From Phycisphaerae bacterium (GTDB lineage: Bacteria; Planctomycetota; Phycisphaerae; Sedimentisphaerales; Anaerobacaceae), in NCBI GenBank assembly GCA_030604525.1, contig JAUVVQ010000007.1, positions 1 to 64,000 on the forward strand: 64,000 bases of DNA. The letters run 5' to 3'. Position numbers and translations under genes: made by a program. How positions within the stretch are numbered: the first letter of the stretch is position 1; the number at the start of each line of letters is the position of its first letter. The notes below the pieces were generated by a model. That model had not been told where the DNA came from. It made no database searches and worked only from the letters and a program-made list of their open reading frames with translations. Positions 24,492 to 34,045 of the stretch are shown here, piece by piece.

Positions 24492-25541
24492 TTATGCTGT
24501 CAAAATATCTATGATATCCTTTTGCAAGCTGGATACCCCTTTTTTGCTGAATCTTTTTGATTTGTCAATGAGAACTTTTACTGATGGTCCAACAGGTGAA
24601 TAAACCTTAGGATTGGTAGGCCCGAAGACAGCGATTGTATTAACGCCGAGCCCGCCAGCCAAATGAGTAATCCCGCTGTCGTTGCCGATATAGTAATCCG
24701 CACAGCTTAAAATTCCAATTACCTCATTCAGCGATAAATTGCTCAAACAACTGCCGATTTCACATATCTGGCTCATTCTCGGCTCTAATCTTTCTGTCTC
24801 AGCGGGACCAAGAAGAAAAACTACTTCCATATTCTTAGACGATGCCTGCCTGCCTATGGACAGAAAATTATCAAGATGCCAGCATTTTTTCAATGAGCCG
24901 CTGCCGGGATGAATTACGACTACTTTTTTGGAAAAATCGACACCGACTCTCTTAAGCAACCTTTGACCTTGCGCCCTGTCTGATTCCATCGCCTTTATTA
25001 AAATCTGGTCTCTTCGATAATCTTTATGCTTTGTCGGCAAACCTATTTGTGCAATAAATTGGCGAATATAAAACTCCGTTAGATGCAAATTCTGCTCTTT
25101 GGGCGGACTAAACTGCATCGTGACAATCTCTGCGCCCTGGCTGCAGTTTGCCGTATAAATTAAATTCTGCTCAAAATCGCTGCCTTCCTCTCCGAGAAAT
25201 GTTACTACCCAGGAATATCCCTCGAAGGCATAAATCAGCGGGTCGCCGTCAGGCAAATCGAAAGAATCCGCTTTCATAAATAAACGATGTAAATCCAGGG
25301 AATCTATCGAACGTATGCCGTCAATACAGGTTCTATCAGGAAGTACACTTGTATAGTCCGTATGACCAACAATATCTATTCCTCCCAGAGTTAACACATT
25401 TTTCATAAATTGTGCCAAAGGAAGGGTTAATATACAATCACCAATCGCACCCGGCTGAAGTATTAGCGACCTCCTTAAGGCCTGAGCCGCTTCTGAATGC
25501 TTCGAATGAAGCAAATCAAATATATCATCCTGAGATTTCAT
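24492..25541 (-). CDS. Glycosyltransferase family 9 (heptosyltransferase-like)
   Basis: A 349-residue GT9 protein. The N-terminal region SLILQPGAIGDCILTLPLAQFM (about 25-46) is the family opening with a GDxxLxxP motif; the donor half has VVIHPGSGSLKKCWHLDNFLSI, VVFLLGPAETERL, ADYYIGNDSGITHLAGGLGVNTIAVFGPTNPKVYSPVG (about 283-320). Such enzymes transfer ADP-heptose to the LPS inner core. The approximately 23-residue extension before the domain is unusual. It is the first gene of a minus-strand set leading to lpxD and lpxI. A second GT9 gene is at 35158. Confidence 0.85.
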   Translation of the reverse strand: MKSQDDIFDLLHSKHSEAAQALRRSLILQPGAIGDCILTLPLAQFMKNVLTLGGIDIVGHTDYTSVLPDRTCIDGIRSIDSLDLHRLFMKADSFDLPDGDPLIYAFEGYSWVVTFLGEEGSDFEQNLIYTANCSQGAEIVTMQFSPPKEQNLHLTEFYIRQFIAQIGLPTKHKDYRRDQILIKAMESDRAQGQRLLKRVGVDFSKKVVVIHPGSGSLKKCWHLDNFLSIGRQASSKNMEVVFLLGPAETERLEPRMSQICEIGSCLSNLSLNEVIGILSCADYYIGNDSGITHLAGGLGVNTIAVFGPTNPKVYSPVGPSVKVLIDKSKRFSKKGVSSLQKDIIDILTA

Positions 25542-25597
25542 AAGCTATTGGGATAAATTAACAGCATTTAGCAGGTATTTAAAGCTTCATGATGTTT

Positions 25598-25638
25598 ACC
25601 CTGTTAGAGAAGCGAAGGGGCAAATTCTCTAACAGGGT
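25598..25638 (-). terminator. Perfect 13-bp hairpin downstream of mnmA
   Basis: ACCCTGTTAGAGA (25598-25610) and TCTCTAACAGGGT (25626-25638) form a perfect 13-bp stem with a 15-base loop. It begins 14 bases after the mnmA stop codon, the position of a transcription terminator, but no clear T-tract follows on the minus strand. Confidence 0.55.
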
Positions 25639-25651
25639 GGATATTTTATAT

Positions 25652-26704
25652 TTATCCTAAAACTTTTTCAATCCAACCTCCGCCGGCGACCTTGTTTCCT
25701 GATTCCTCCTGTAAATAAAAAACAGCAAGCTGTCCCGGCGTGATTGCTGAAACCGGTTCGTCAAATCCTACCTCTGTTATCTCTCCGCCAGGATAGATTG
25801 TTCCAATATCACAATAAGAGTTGTAGCGTATTTTTACCTTTCCACGAAAAGCAGAAGTCGGAGCATCTATAAGCCAATTTACCCTTTTAACTGAGAATGA
25901 ACGCTTCATTACTTCTTCCTTCGGTCCCAGAGTAACAATATTTCTCATTGCATCAATTTTTGTAACGTAACAAGGCTTGCCCATCGCAACGCCAAGGCCG
26001 CGCCGTTGACCTATTGTGTATTGATGGACTCCCTTATGTGTGCCGATTACCTCTCCCTGAGTATCTATAATTTCACCTTCCCGAACAACTTCCGGGCATC
26101 GTCTCTCAAGGACACTTACCCAATCCTTCGGAAGAAAACATATCTCCTGAGATTCGCAGTCGCGTGCAAAATTAAAACCAAGCTTCTCTGCCTTCTGACG
26201 GGTCTGTTCCTTCGAATATTCACCCATAGGCAGTATAATATGACTGAGCATCTGACGTCTTACCATTGCAAGAAAATATGACTGCTCTTTAGCGTGGTAT
26301 TTGCCCTCATATAATTCAGGCACACCATTAGCGTTTAGCACTCTTGCATAATGACCGGTGGAAAGATATGCCGCTCCGTTTCGACGAGCGAAATCCCACA
26401 ATTTCCCAAACTTGATTTGCCTGTTACAAGGAACGCACGGATTTGGTGTTCGGCCTTTACTATACTCATCACAAAAATACTCTAAAATTTTCTCGAATTC
26501 CTCCCTGAAATCCAGGATATGAAGTTTTATCTTCAATCTTTCAGCTATTCTTTTTGCAGCTATCTGGTGTTCCTGATAACCGTCATTGGTAATCATAAAC
26601 ACACCGGAACATTTATAACCGGACTTAAGCAATAAATATGCGCAAATTGAGCTATCCACTCCGCCGCTCATCGCTATCATTACTTCATTGCTTGACATTT
26701 TCAA
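25652..26704 (-). CDS. mnmA: tRNA-specific 2-thiouridylase MnmA
   Basis: A 350-residue enzyme that thiolates U34 in the anticodon of tRNA-Lys, -Glu and -Gln. It has the PP-loop SGGVDSS (13-19), the first catalytic cysteine in RTPNPCVPCNRQIKFG (C90, with C93), STGHYAR, the second catalytic cysteine in CESQEICFLP (C183/C189), GVHQYTIGQRRGLGV, and a C-terminal barrel ending PGQLAVFYLQEE. The start is TTG at 26704 or ATG at 26698; GGAGG lies 5 and 11 bases before them, so both are possible. It is followed by a strong hairpin. Confidence 0.95.
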   Translation of the reverse strand: MKMSSNEVMIAMSGGVDSSICAYLLLKSGYKCSGVFMITNDGYQEHQIAAKRIAERLKIKLHILDFREEFEKILEYFCDEYSKGRTPNPCVPCNRQIKFGKLWDFARRNGAAYLSTGHYARVLNANGVPELYEGKYHAKEQSYFLAMVRRQMLSHIILPMGEYSKEQTRQKAEKLGFNFARDCESQEICFLPKDWVSVLERRCPEVVREGEIIDTQGEVIGTHKGVHQYTIGQRRGLGVAMGKPCYVTKIDAMRNIVTLGPKEEVMKRSFSVKRVNWLIDAPTSAFRGKVKIRYNSYCDIGTIYPGGEITEVGFDEPVSAITPGQLAVFYLQEESGNKVAGGGWIEKVLG

Positions 26705-26738
26705 TACATCCTCCGCAAGCTGAGGTCGGGAGAATTAG

Positions 26739-29156
26739 TTAATCCTGCGGGTATATGATTATCCGGTTGTGAATGACGGTTACCAAATCATCCCTGCCGT
26801 CACCTGTAACATCCGCTATTTTTAGTTCTCTCGGTTCAACGCTTGATTTGCCCGCACCGCCTCTGCTCTGGTAGCTCTTTTCTTCAAATATTTTGAATCT
26901 CATTGCCGGGACGGGCTTGCGGTCAGCTCCTAATGCAAGTATTTCAATATGATTACCGTTGTATTCTACCATTGTAATATCAGTCCTCCCGTCGTTGTTG
27001 ATATCGCCGGCTACTAAATTACCGTAGATGCCGTCTTTTATCTTTGTTTCATAGCTAAAAAGCTGTTCAAGACCGTAATTTCTGCTCGAAGGTGTTACAA
27101 GGGCAAATTTGCTCCCGTCAAAAAGCAAAATGCTCTTAGCTTCCTTGCCTGCAAAGGAGCCAAAAGCCATTTTCAAATGCTCTACCGAATTCCACTTTCC
27201 TACATTTATTTCCTTCTCAAAGCGGTATGTCTTATCTTTTCCCGGCTTTAGAACCTGAAGTCGACCTTTCTGCCCGTCCAGCAATAAAATGGCCGGCATA
27301 TCATTGCTGCCGTCTATCTTAAAACCACCAACGGCCGAGACCGTGTTTTCCTTGCTCTTCGCATTGTATTGGTCCACTATGCTCCAAATTTTACCTTCTG
27401 AGAATATTAGACTTCTGGCAAAATTATTTTGCGCAACTAACAGCTCTTTACCTTCCTGTCCATTAACCTCTGCTAATGCGGTTGTTCTAAGAGAAGCTTC
27501 CTTAATTAAACTCGATTGGGATTTGGATGAGTCAACAACTTCAAATTTACCTCTCTCGATTTGCCTGATAAAAATCGGAAACTCATATTGCACAAATACC
27601 AGCACATCCTGGAGACCGTCCTGGTCAGCGTCCAAAACCTTCAAACCATCCGGATTGGAAGAAAGCCCTTCGAGTTTCAACCCTTCATCGCTTCCACTCT
27701 CTTCTTCAGTGGCATCTTGATGTCCGGATGATACCGATTTTAACTTGCTGTTGTCCTCACTGCCAAAATCGTACATAACTCTCAGAAACTTCTGTTCATT
27801 CTCATCCTTTGAAATATAAACACAATCCACACTGCCGTTGTTGTCTATATCTTTAAATTCCATTGCAAGCGGTTCTCCTGAAATCCCAATCGGCTCCGGA
27901 AAGGACAGTCTCCCTTCCTCATACTCTGCTTTTCCTATAACTTTTTCTTTTACACTTAAAACCCCTATCTCGTCTTTGCCGTCCCCATCAATATCTGCCG
28001 CCGACAATCTTTTGATATCGCTAAACGCCGGAAAACGTACCGGACTGCTAAGACCAATGCCTTTGGTTTGTTTGTATAAAATCAGTTCTGCTGCCGCAGG
28101 GTCGCTTATCATAATATCGCTTAACTTATCACCGTCGAAATCCCCAATGCATAAATCGCGTTTTTCAGTGCCTTCCCCGGAGGAAAGAGGATAATAAAAT
28201 ATAGGCCACGCAGAATTGTCATCGTCAAGTTTAGTATACTTATAGCAATTTAATCTCCCCCCTTTATAGTCAATGCTTAACAATTCCGCACCTTTTTCCT
28301 CGTCAATGTCATAGCATTCGACTTTGTAGGGTTTTTCCATAAAATATGTAATCTGCGGGCCAAGCTCACCCGTTTCAAGACCAAAGCGAACTTGTATCGG
28401 CATATCCTGGTCGGTAGTAATTAAAACCAGGTCGTTTATTCCGTCCCCGTCCAAATCAGCTATTTTTACTTCAGATATCTGTGACATCGAAGCATATTTT
28501 ACCGGCTCTGTCAGAGCACCTCCCTCTTTTTGAAAGATAATATAAACGTTTTCCCGCGAAGCTAAAACTAAATCTAAAGCTTCATCGTTATTTAAATCTC
28601 CACAGGCCAGGGCTTTTGAGGTTGTAAGACCGTCTTTTATCTCTATTCGTTTCCTGCGATGCCAACTGAGCTTCTTATCCTCAGATTTTCCCCCATTTTT
28701 TTGAAGGAATATATATAAGCCCTTCGGCTCCCCATAAAATGCCAAATCAACTTTGCCGTCGGAATTCAAATCTCCGCTTACAAGACTATATATTCGCTGA
28801 GTAACTGTTATGCTTTTCCTGGAAAAACGTGACGGACCTCGCAGAACATTAACGTCTATGTCTTCCGGAGCAACAATAACTTCTGCTTCGTCTGAAATTG
28901 CTTCTTTTTGAATTAGAAGGTTTATCTTGGACTCGCTGTTGTTGGCTATGGCAATGTCCTTTAGCCCGTCTTCATCAAAATCGGCGATATTTAAACCAAG
29001 TATGCCATCCCTGAGCTTGACAATTTCCATCTCCTTAAACCCATAATAAGACGAAAGGTTGTTTGGCTCAGCTTGTGCCATTGTTACAAAAAACATGATG
29101 TTAAAAAGCAAAACTGTTTTGAAACTTCTTATTATCGTCACCATAAAACTCCCCAT
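26739..29156 (-). CDS. Secreted FG-GAP/VCBS-repeat protein
   Basis: A protein of about 805 residues with an N-terminal signal peptide (around TVLLFNIMFFVTMAQA), hence exported. At least ten calcium-binding-type blades of the form D-x-(D/N)-x-D-G follow, such as DFDEDGLKDIAIAN, DLNSDGKVDLAF, DLDGDGINDLVL, DIDGDGKDEIGV, DADQDGLQDVLVF, DINNDGRTDITMV and a last one TGDGRDDLVTV. These repeats fold into beta-propellers that mediate binding at the cell surface. No catalytic domain was found. The start may be ATG 29156, adjoining TTG 29159, or ATG 29144, which has GGGGAG four bases upstream. Confidence 0.85.
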   Translation of the reverse strand: MGSFMVTIIRSFKTVLLFNIMFFVTMAQAEPNNLSSYYGFKEMEIVKLRDGILGLNIADFDEDGLKDIAIANNSESKINLLIQKEAISDEAEVIVAPEDIDVNVLRGPSRFSRKSITVTQRIYSLVSGDLNSDGKVDLAFYGEPKGLYIFLQKNGGKSEDKKLSWHRRKRIEIKDGLTTSKALACGDLNNDEALDLVLASRENVYIIFQKEGGALTEPVKYASMSQISEVKIADLDGDGINDLVLITTDQDMPIQVRFGLETGELGPQITYFMEKPYKVECYDIDEEKGAELLSIDYKGGRLNCYKYTKLDDDNSAWPIFYYPLSSGEGTEKRDLCIGDFDGDKLSDIMISDPAAAELILYKQTKGIGLSSPVRFPAFSDIKRLSAADIDGDGKDEIGVLSVKEKVIGKAEYEEGRLSFPEPIGISGEPLAMEFKDIDNNGSVDCVYISKDENEQKFLRVMYDFGSEDNSKLKSVSSGHQDATEEESGSDEGLKLEGLSSNPDGLKVLDADQDGLQDVLVFVQYEFPIFIRQIERGKFEVVDSSKSQSSLIKEASLRTTALAEVNGQEGKELLVAQNNFARSLIFSEGKIWSIVDQYNAKSKENTVSAVGGFKIDGSNDMPAILLLDGQKGRLQVLKPGKDKTYRFEKEINVGKWNSVEHLKMAFGSFAGKEAKSILLFDGSKFALVTPSSRNYGLEQLFSYETKIKDGIYGNLVAGDINNDGRTDITMVEYNGNHIEILALGADRKPVPAMRFKIFEEKSYQSRGGAGKSSVEPRELKIADVTGDGRDDLVTVIHNRIIIYPQD

Positions 29157-29305
29157 CAATTTGACCTTAAATTTCCTATAAGTATTACAAAAGATTTTTT
29201 TCAGCTAAAACAATATACACCTCTTTCCTGTTAACTTCAATGATTTTGTAAAACGCCTTTTGGAAGGAGCTTCAAAGAAAGATGATAATCGCAAATTATT
29301 TCATC

Positions 29306-30904
29306 TCAAAGTTCTGACTCAATTGCTGACAGAAGTGCTTCTGGGACCTCTGCTCCAAGACTTTGTGCTTTTTTGAGATGCTCCCAGGCAAGCTCGAATT
29401 CGCGAAGATAATAATAAGTGATACCCAGTCCCCTGTGTGCTTCGCTCATATTCGGCTCCAGGGCGATACACTTTTTATACTCATTTGATGCTGCTTTATA
29501 ATTACCTGTATTAAAGTATGCTGAACCAAGATTAAAGAAAATATTGCTGTCATCAGCTTTTAACTTGACGGCCTGTTTATAATATTTAATTGCAGGCGCA
29601 TAATCTTTTTGTGTGAAATATGCATTACCAAGATTAACCATCGCCTCCATCAGGTCAGGTTTCGCAGCTAATGCTTTTGTGTATGATGAAATCTCCTTTT
29701 TCTTCATTCCAAGCTCGCCGAAGCATACACCCATCCCGAAGTGCGCCATCGCTGAGTTCGCTTTTATGTTCAATGCAATCCCATACTCCGAAAGCGCCTC
29801 CTGCCAGTTCCCTGCTTTTCTGTAAACATCTCCAACCTGACTATAAAGACCGCTGTCACCGGGCTTGGATGAAATCGCCTCTCTCAAAACCGACCTCGCT
29901 TGCCTATAATCACCTTTAGTGCAGTAGGCATTGGAAAGACTCTTGTACCCGTCTATGAAATTGGGGTCCAGACGAAGTGCGTCTTCGTATTCTGAAATCG
30001 CTTCATATAATTCATCTGTCTTCATATATGCGTTGCCCAGGTTGTTGTGTGTTTTCGCTGCCACCGGGTTAATCTCCAGGGATTCCCGGTATTCGTATAT
30101 TGCATCTTTGGTCCGGCCCATCTTGAGATACACGTTGCCGAGATTAGTATGTCCCTCCGCCAGCTTCGGATTTATATCGACCGCATGCTCAAGCGAAGAA
30201 AGAGCCCTGTCAATATTACCGGCTTCAAGATAGGTGTTACCGAGATTATTGAATAAGCACCCTAAAATCTGACGTTCGTTCAGCTTCTTCATATATATGC
30301 TGTCACTGCTTACTTTATCTAAATCAAATTCTCTTTCATAGTGTTTATCCGGCACAAATACTCCATTACTTGTGGTCTCGATATTAAAACTATACCTTCC
30401 ATCATCATATCTAACAAAAAAATGCCCCGGCACTACCACTCCATATAACGGCAAACCGAGTCGCTCGCCAATCGACAGATAAAGTATCGAAAGACTCAGG
30501 CAGTAACCGCGTTTTCTATCCATCACAATATGCAAAAACAAATCGTCCGGATTGCGGGCTTCCGAGATAGACTTGTAACCAAGCTCATCAAAGAGATAAG
30601 CATTAATTACTTTTACTGATTTGTAGCTATTCGCAACTCCCTGTTCCTCTATCCGTTTCTGCAGCTTATGAGCCATTTTATCTAACACGTCCAGATAACT
30701 CTGGCCTCGAACAAGCTCGCTCCATTCCTCGGATATAATCAAGGCCGCTGTTGCTAAATCCATCTCTTCAGACTCAAGACGAAGCATTTGTTCTATCGAG
30801 TTGGTATATACACCCATCTTGTCCTCATTTGCCAGCGGCTCACTTAAGCTGACGCCTGATGTAAATGCCAAAACTAAAAATAATGTAAAAACGTTTTTTT
30901 TCAT
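29306..30904 (-). CDS. Exported transglutaminase-like (SirB1-type) TPR protein
   Basis: A 532-residue protein with a signal peptide (MKKNVFTLFLVLAFTSGVSLSEP). Residues about 85-180 form a transglutaminase-like domain of the SirB1/Transglut_core2 type: RGYCLSLSILYLSIGERLGLPLYGVVVPGHFFVRY gives Cys135 and His161, with the third residue probably in NIET. From about 215 to the end are about nine TPRs (e.g. GNTYLEAGNIDRALSSLEHAVDINPK). The enzyme-like fold may cut or crosslink a periplasmic protein held by the TPRs; that is inference. The ATG at 30904 is chosen over an upstream frame because AGAGG precedes it and the signal peptide begins there. Confidence 0.85.
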   Translation of the reverse strand: MKKNVFTLFLVLAFTSGVSLSEPLANEDKMGVYTNSIEQMLRLESEEMDLATAALIISEEWSELVRGQSYLDVLDKMAHKLQKRIEEQGVANSYKSVKVINAYLFDELGYKSISEARNPDDLFLHIVMDRKRGYCLSLSILYLSIGERLGLPLYGVVVPGHFFVRYDDGRYSFNIETTSNGVFVPDKHYEREFDLDKVSSDSIYMKKLNERQILGCLFNNLGNTYLEAGNIDRALSSLEHAVDINPKLAEGHTNLGNVYLKMGRTKDAIYEYRESLEINPVAAKTHNNLGNAYMKTDELYEAISEYEDALRLDPNFIDGYKSLSNAYCTKGDYRQARSVLREAISSKPGDSGLYSQVGDVYRKAGNWQEALSEYGIALNIKANSAMAHFGMGVCFGELGMKKKEISSYTKALAAKPDLMEAMVNLGNAYFTQKDYAPAIKYYKQAVKLKADDSNIFFNLGSAYFNTGNYKAASNEYKKCIALEPNMSEAHRGLGITYYYLREFELAWEHLKKAQSLGAEVPEALLSAIESEL

Positions 30905-30918
30905 TGACGCCTCTTTTG

Positions 30919-30988
30919 ACCACGTTAGATAACAACTACCTGAGCCGCCTTTGGCGGACCCCATTCTGTAATAAATAGCTAACGTGGT
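30919..30988. repeat. Inverted repeat with internal hairpin between two minus-strand genes
   Basis: ACCACGTTAG (30919-30928) and CTAACGTGGT (30979-30988) are perfect 10-base inverted repeats about 50 bases apart. Between them lies CCGCCTTTGGCGG (30945-30957), itself a hairpin. It could be a terminator for the MATE gene or a small palindromic element. Confidence 0.5.
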
Positions 30989-31001
30989 AAACCCTTAAAA
31001 A

Positions 31002-32444
31002 CTAATCCACATCGGCCTCATTCTCCAAAACCACTCCGACACTCTTGTGCTTAAACAAATCTATTTGCATCCAGATATTACCCTTGAATCGCCACCGATT
31101 AGCCAGGCCGACAGTTATGATACTCAATGTAGCCGCTGCCCATGGGCCCAGCGCTCCGTATTCAGAGAAAAACCGAACCGCAATAAAACCGCCAAAACCA
31201 AGAACTACTATCGCTGACAATGCTGATACAACCGCAAGCCATATCGTATCTCCAGCACTTCGCAATGAACTGCTGTATATAATCCGACCGGCGTGGAATA
31301 CCTGATATATAGCGGCAAATATCAATAACTTCATTCCTATGTCGATAACTTTATCGTCGGATGTCCAGAACTCCATTAGATTTTTCCTGAATATGAAGAA
31401 ACAAATGCCCATTATTGCCATATATATCAGGGCTACCCGGAAGCAAACAGCCGCCTGGCGTCTCGCTATTCTTTTACGGCCTTCGCCTATCGATTTGCCC
31501 ATAGCCGCTGTTAACGCTATACCGAGCCCCACTACTGGCATAACTGCCAAACTAGTGCAGGAAAGCGCAACACTCGTCGCTGCAAGAGATTCTTGACCGA
31601 ACCTTCCTACCAAACCAAATAGTATCACTCCCCACAATGTTACATTCAGCATAAACTCAAAACCTACCGGCATCCCTACCTTCAACAAGCTTTTTATCTT
31701 CTCAATGCTTAACCTGCTCGTATAGCGGGTTTGATAACGTGAATTAGTCCCCTCACTTAACAATATCGACATCCTGATAATCGCTCCCACCAATACACCA
31801 AGCAAAGTTCCCAGAGCCGCACCGGCAATACCAAGTTTGGGAAAACCGAACTTACCGAAAATCAGAACATAATTAGAAACAATGTTTACAACCTGGGCCG
31901 CCAATGACGCATACATCGTAACAATAGGGCGGTGAATACCTATGAAAAAATTATTAGATGACCAGATAAACACCGCTGGAAGACCTGCACATACAACTAT
32001 ACGCAGGTAAACTGACTCAAGTTTCACCACATCGGCCGGCTGACCAAGCATTGTAAACATCTTCGGGGCTAATGGCCACATCACCGCTATTACAATAAAA
32101 TAGTATATTAACCCTATATGAATCGCTGCCCAGAAGTAACTCGAGCAAGCCTTCCTGTCTCCTCTTCCAATACTTTGGCTGACGAATACGCTGACACTGC
32201 TCATTATACCCATTGCAAAACTGCCCGGCACAAAACTCATGGCTCCTGCTGGAAGTATGGCGGCAAGAGCTGTTGTACCAAGCCGAGAAACCATAAACCT
32301 GTCCACAAACTGCATCATCGTAAAGGAAATGGTCGTAATTATCAGCGGACCCGCAAGCTTCATTATGTATTTAATTGATGTCTCGTCTATACCAGCCAAC
32401 CCGCCTTGGCGGGCTGGAACTTCTATTCTCCGCTCTAATCCCAT
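31002..32444 (-). CDS. MATE-family efflux transporter
   Basis: A 480-residue membrane protein with twelve predicted helices in two halves, typical of multidrug and toxic compound extrusion pumps that use Na+ or H+ gradients. Family features include IMKLAGPLIITTISFTMMQFVDRFMVSRLGTTALAAI (about 28-63), GIMSSVSVFVSQSIGRGDRKAC, the second-half start VGMPVGFEFMLNVTLW, and GLGIALTAAMGKSIGEGRKRIARRQ. The N-terminal extension PARQGGLAGIDE is encoded by a GC-rich palindrome (32392-32417) and probably is not part of the ancestral protein. It is the last gene of the pyrK-pyrD-hypothetical-DUF167-MATE run, with a 36-base gap before it. Confidence 0.9.
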   Translation of the reverse strand: MGLERRIEVPARQGGLAGIDETSIKYIMKLAGPLIITTISFTMMQFVDRFMVSRLGTTALAAILPAGAMSFVPGSFAMGIMSSVSVFVSQSIGRGDRKACSSYFWAAIHIGLIYYFIVIAVMWPLAPKMFTMLGQPADVVKLESVYLRIVVCAGLPAVFIWSSNNFFIGIHRPIVTMYASLAAQVVNIVSNYVLIFGKFGFPKLGIAGAALGTLLGVLVGAIIRMSILLSEGTNSRYQTRYTSRLSIEKIKSLLKVGMPVGFEFMLNVTLWGVILFGLVGRFGQESLAATSVALSCTSLAVMPVVGLGIALTAAMGKSIGEGRKRIARRQAAVCFRVALIYMAIMGICFFIFRKNLMEFWTSDDKVIDIGMKLLIFAAIYQVFHAGRIIYSSSLRSAGDTIWLAVVSALSAIVVLGFGGFIAVRFFSEYGALGPWAAATLSIITVGLANRWRFKGNIWMQIDLFKHKSVGVVLENEADVD

Positions 32445-32480
32445 ACTTGTATCAATTCTCTTTCTCGCCAGGTAAGTAAC

Positions 32481-32810
32481 TTACATTTTCAGTTTTTTTA
32501 CCAGCTCCTCGGCGCTGATACCCAAAATCTGCAATCTTTTGTGTGGTTTATTATGTCCGGAAATAACCTCAATGCAGTTTCTTTTTACCCCCAGAATCTT
32601 TGACAGAAAACTAATCAGCTCACGATTGGCTTTACCTCGCTCAGGGGCCGCTGACACTTTTACCTTTAGCTTCCTTCCAAGAACACCGCTGATAGCCGTC
32701 CTGCTGCTGCCGGGAACTACTTTTACACTTAAAACTACTCCCGCCTCGTTTTCTTCAATAGAAAGTTTTGACATCAAATGCCCAATCCTGTGCCCCGTCT
32801 CATGTGTCAC
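32481..32810 (-). CDS. DUF167/YggU-family protein
   Basis: A protein of 109 residues (or 97 if it starts at the ATG at 32774). LSVKVVPGSSRTAISGVLGRKLKVKVSAAPERGKANRELISFLSKILGVKRNCIEVISGHNKPHKRLQI is the complete YggU/DUF167 domain, a small alpha/beta fold of unknown function found in many bacteria and archaea. The GTG start at 32810 would overlap the preceding gene by eleven bases; neither start has a good ribosome site. It is co-transcribed with the pyr genes. Confidence 0.85.
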   Translation of the reverse strand: MTHETGHRIGHLMSKLSIEENEAGVVLSVKVVPGSSRTAISGVLGRKLKVKVSAAPERGKANRELISFLSKILGVKRNCIEVISGHNKPHKRLQILGISAEELVKKLKM

Positions 32811-33099
32811 GTGCCACGTTCTCGCCGACAGCTAATTGTATATATTTCTCAATCTGTTCGGCTAATTCTCCAATGCTCGCTAACTGAAAATCCTCATAAT
32901 GCCCCGGAACAAATTCTCCGTTAAGTGCCTTCTTATATATCTTCACGCGTATCAGCGATGGTTCTACGCCGGCCTTGCTGAAGTCACCTTCCCTGTGTTC
33001 GCTAAGCTCAACACGCCAGTTTTCGCTTATGAAAACAAGACACTTTCCCGTGTAAACAGCCATAGGAAAATAATCCTGTAACAACCTTAACATTCCCAT
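32800..33099 (-). CDS. Hypothetical protein between pyrD and DUF167
   Basis: A 99-residue protein, not recognised. It has a short hydrophobic stretch near MAVYTGKCLVFIS, then a mixed charged sequence with FVPGHYEDFQLASIGELAEQIEKYIQLA. There is no signal peptide or membrane helix. The stop of pyrD's gene neighbour is one base away and its own end overlaps the DUF167 gene, so it is translated with them. The tight spacing argues that it is real. Confidence 0.65.
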   Translation of the reverse strand: MGMLRLLQDYFPMAVYTGKCLVFISENWRVELSEHREGDFSKAGVEPSLIRVKIYKKALNGEFVPGHYEDFQLASIGELAEQIEKYIQLAVGENVARDT

Positions 33100-33100
33100 A

Positions 33101-34045
33101 TCAGTCCGCCTCCAACGAGCCGATTAGTTCTTTTATCTTGTTTACACCTTCCCGGGCACAGTATTTCTTTAAACCTTCAATTATCTTCATTGTAACATCC
33201 GGCTCAACAAAATTCCACGTTCCAACTCCCACCGCAGTTGCCCCGGCTAATAAAAACTCCACCACATCCGATGCGTTTCTTACCCCGCCTGTTGCAAGTA
33301 TCGGAACATCTGTCTCTTTAGTAACCTCAGTATATACTTTGTTCACAAGATAAACCGCTATCGGTTTGATTGCAGGACCGCTCAAGCCGCCTGTTCGGTT
33401 CGCAAGCACAGGACGGCGACTATGGATATCGATTACCATACTTGTAAAAGTATTTATCAAGCTAAGTGCATCAGCTCCGCCTTCCAACGCTGCCCTGGCA
33501 ATTTCGCAAATGTTGGTAACACTGGGAGAGAGCTTGACCATCAAAATTTTGTCTCCGCTCACTTTTTTAACCTCTGATATTATTTCTTCAACAACTTTCG
33601 GCTCCGTCCCGAAACTTATACCGCCCCTGGAAACGTTCGGACAGCTTATGTTTACTTCAAACCCGGCGATTTCTCTTCGATAAGAAAGCTCCTGGCATAC
33701 CTGCTTGTATTCCTCGATACTTTCGCCTGCTACATTAACAAAAACAATTGGGCATAAATCATTCAACGCTCCTAATTTCTGGTCAATGAAGGCATCAAGC
33801 CCAATATTAGCTAAGCCAATTGCATTGAGCATCCCTGAATCCGTCTCAACTATCCTCGGTGTTGGATTTCCCATCCTCGGTTTGACCGTGATGCTCTTGG
33901 TAATGAAACCGCCGAGAGCATTTATATCCATAAAATCAGACAGCTCATCCGAATATCCGCACGTCCCCGAAGCCGTAAACACCGGATTACTGAGATTAAT
34001 CCCGCAAAAGTTTACTGATAAATCTATTTCGTTTTCGTTAGCCAT
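33101..34045 (-). CDS. pyrD: Dihydroorotate dehydrogenase B, catalytic subunit
   Basis: A 314-residue FMN enzyme of class 1B that oxidises dihydroorotate to orotate in pyrimidine synthesis. It carries NPVFTASGTCGY (20-31), FITKSITVKPRMGNPTPRIVET (47-68), the catalytic cysteine C135 in FEVNISCPNVSRGG, ILMVKLSPSVT, and ILATGGVRNASDVVEFLLAGATAVGVGTW for FMN phosphate binding. Cysteine instead of serine as base is the class 1B mark. It directly abuts pyrK, its electron-transfer partner, with no gap. Confidence 0.96.
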   Translation of the reverse strand: MANENEIDLSVNFCGINLSNPVFTASGTCGYSDELSDFMDINALGGFITKSITVKPRMGNPTPRIVETDSGMLNAIGLANIGLDAFIDQKLGALNDLCPIVFVNVAGESIEEYKQVCQELSYRREIAGFEVNISCPNVSRGGISFGTEPKVVEEIISEVKKVSGDKILMVKLSPSVTNICEIARAALEGGADALSLINTFTSMVIDIHSRRPVLANRTGGLSGPAIKPIAVYLVNKVYTEVTKETDVPILATGGVRNASDVVEFLLAGATAVGVGTWNFVEPDVTMKIIEGLKKYCAREGVNKIKELIGSLEAD

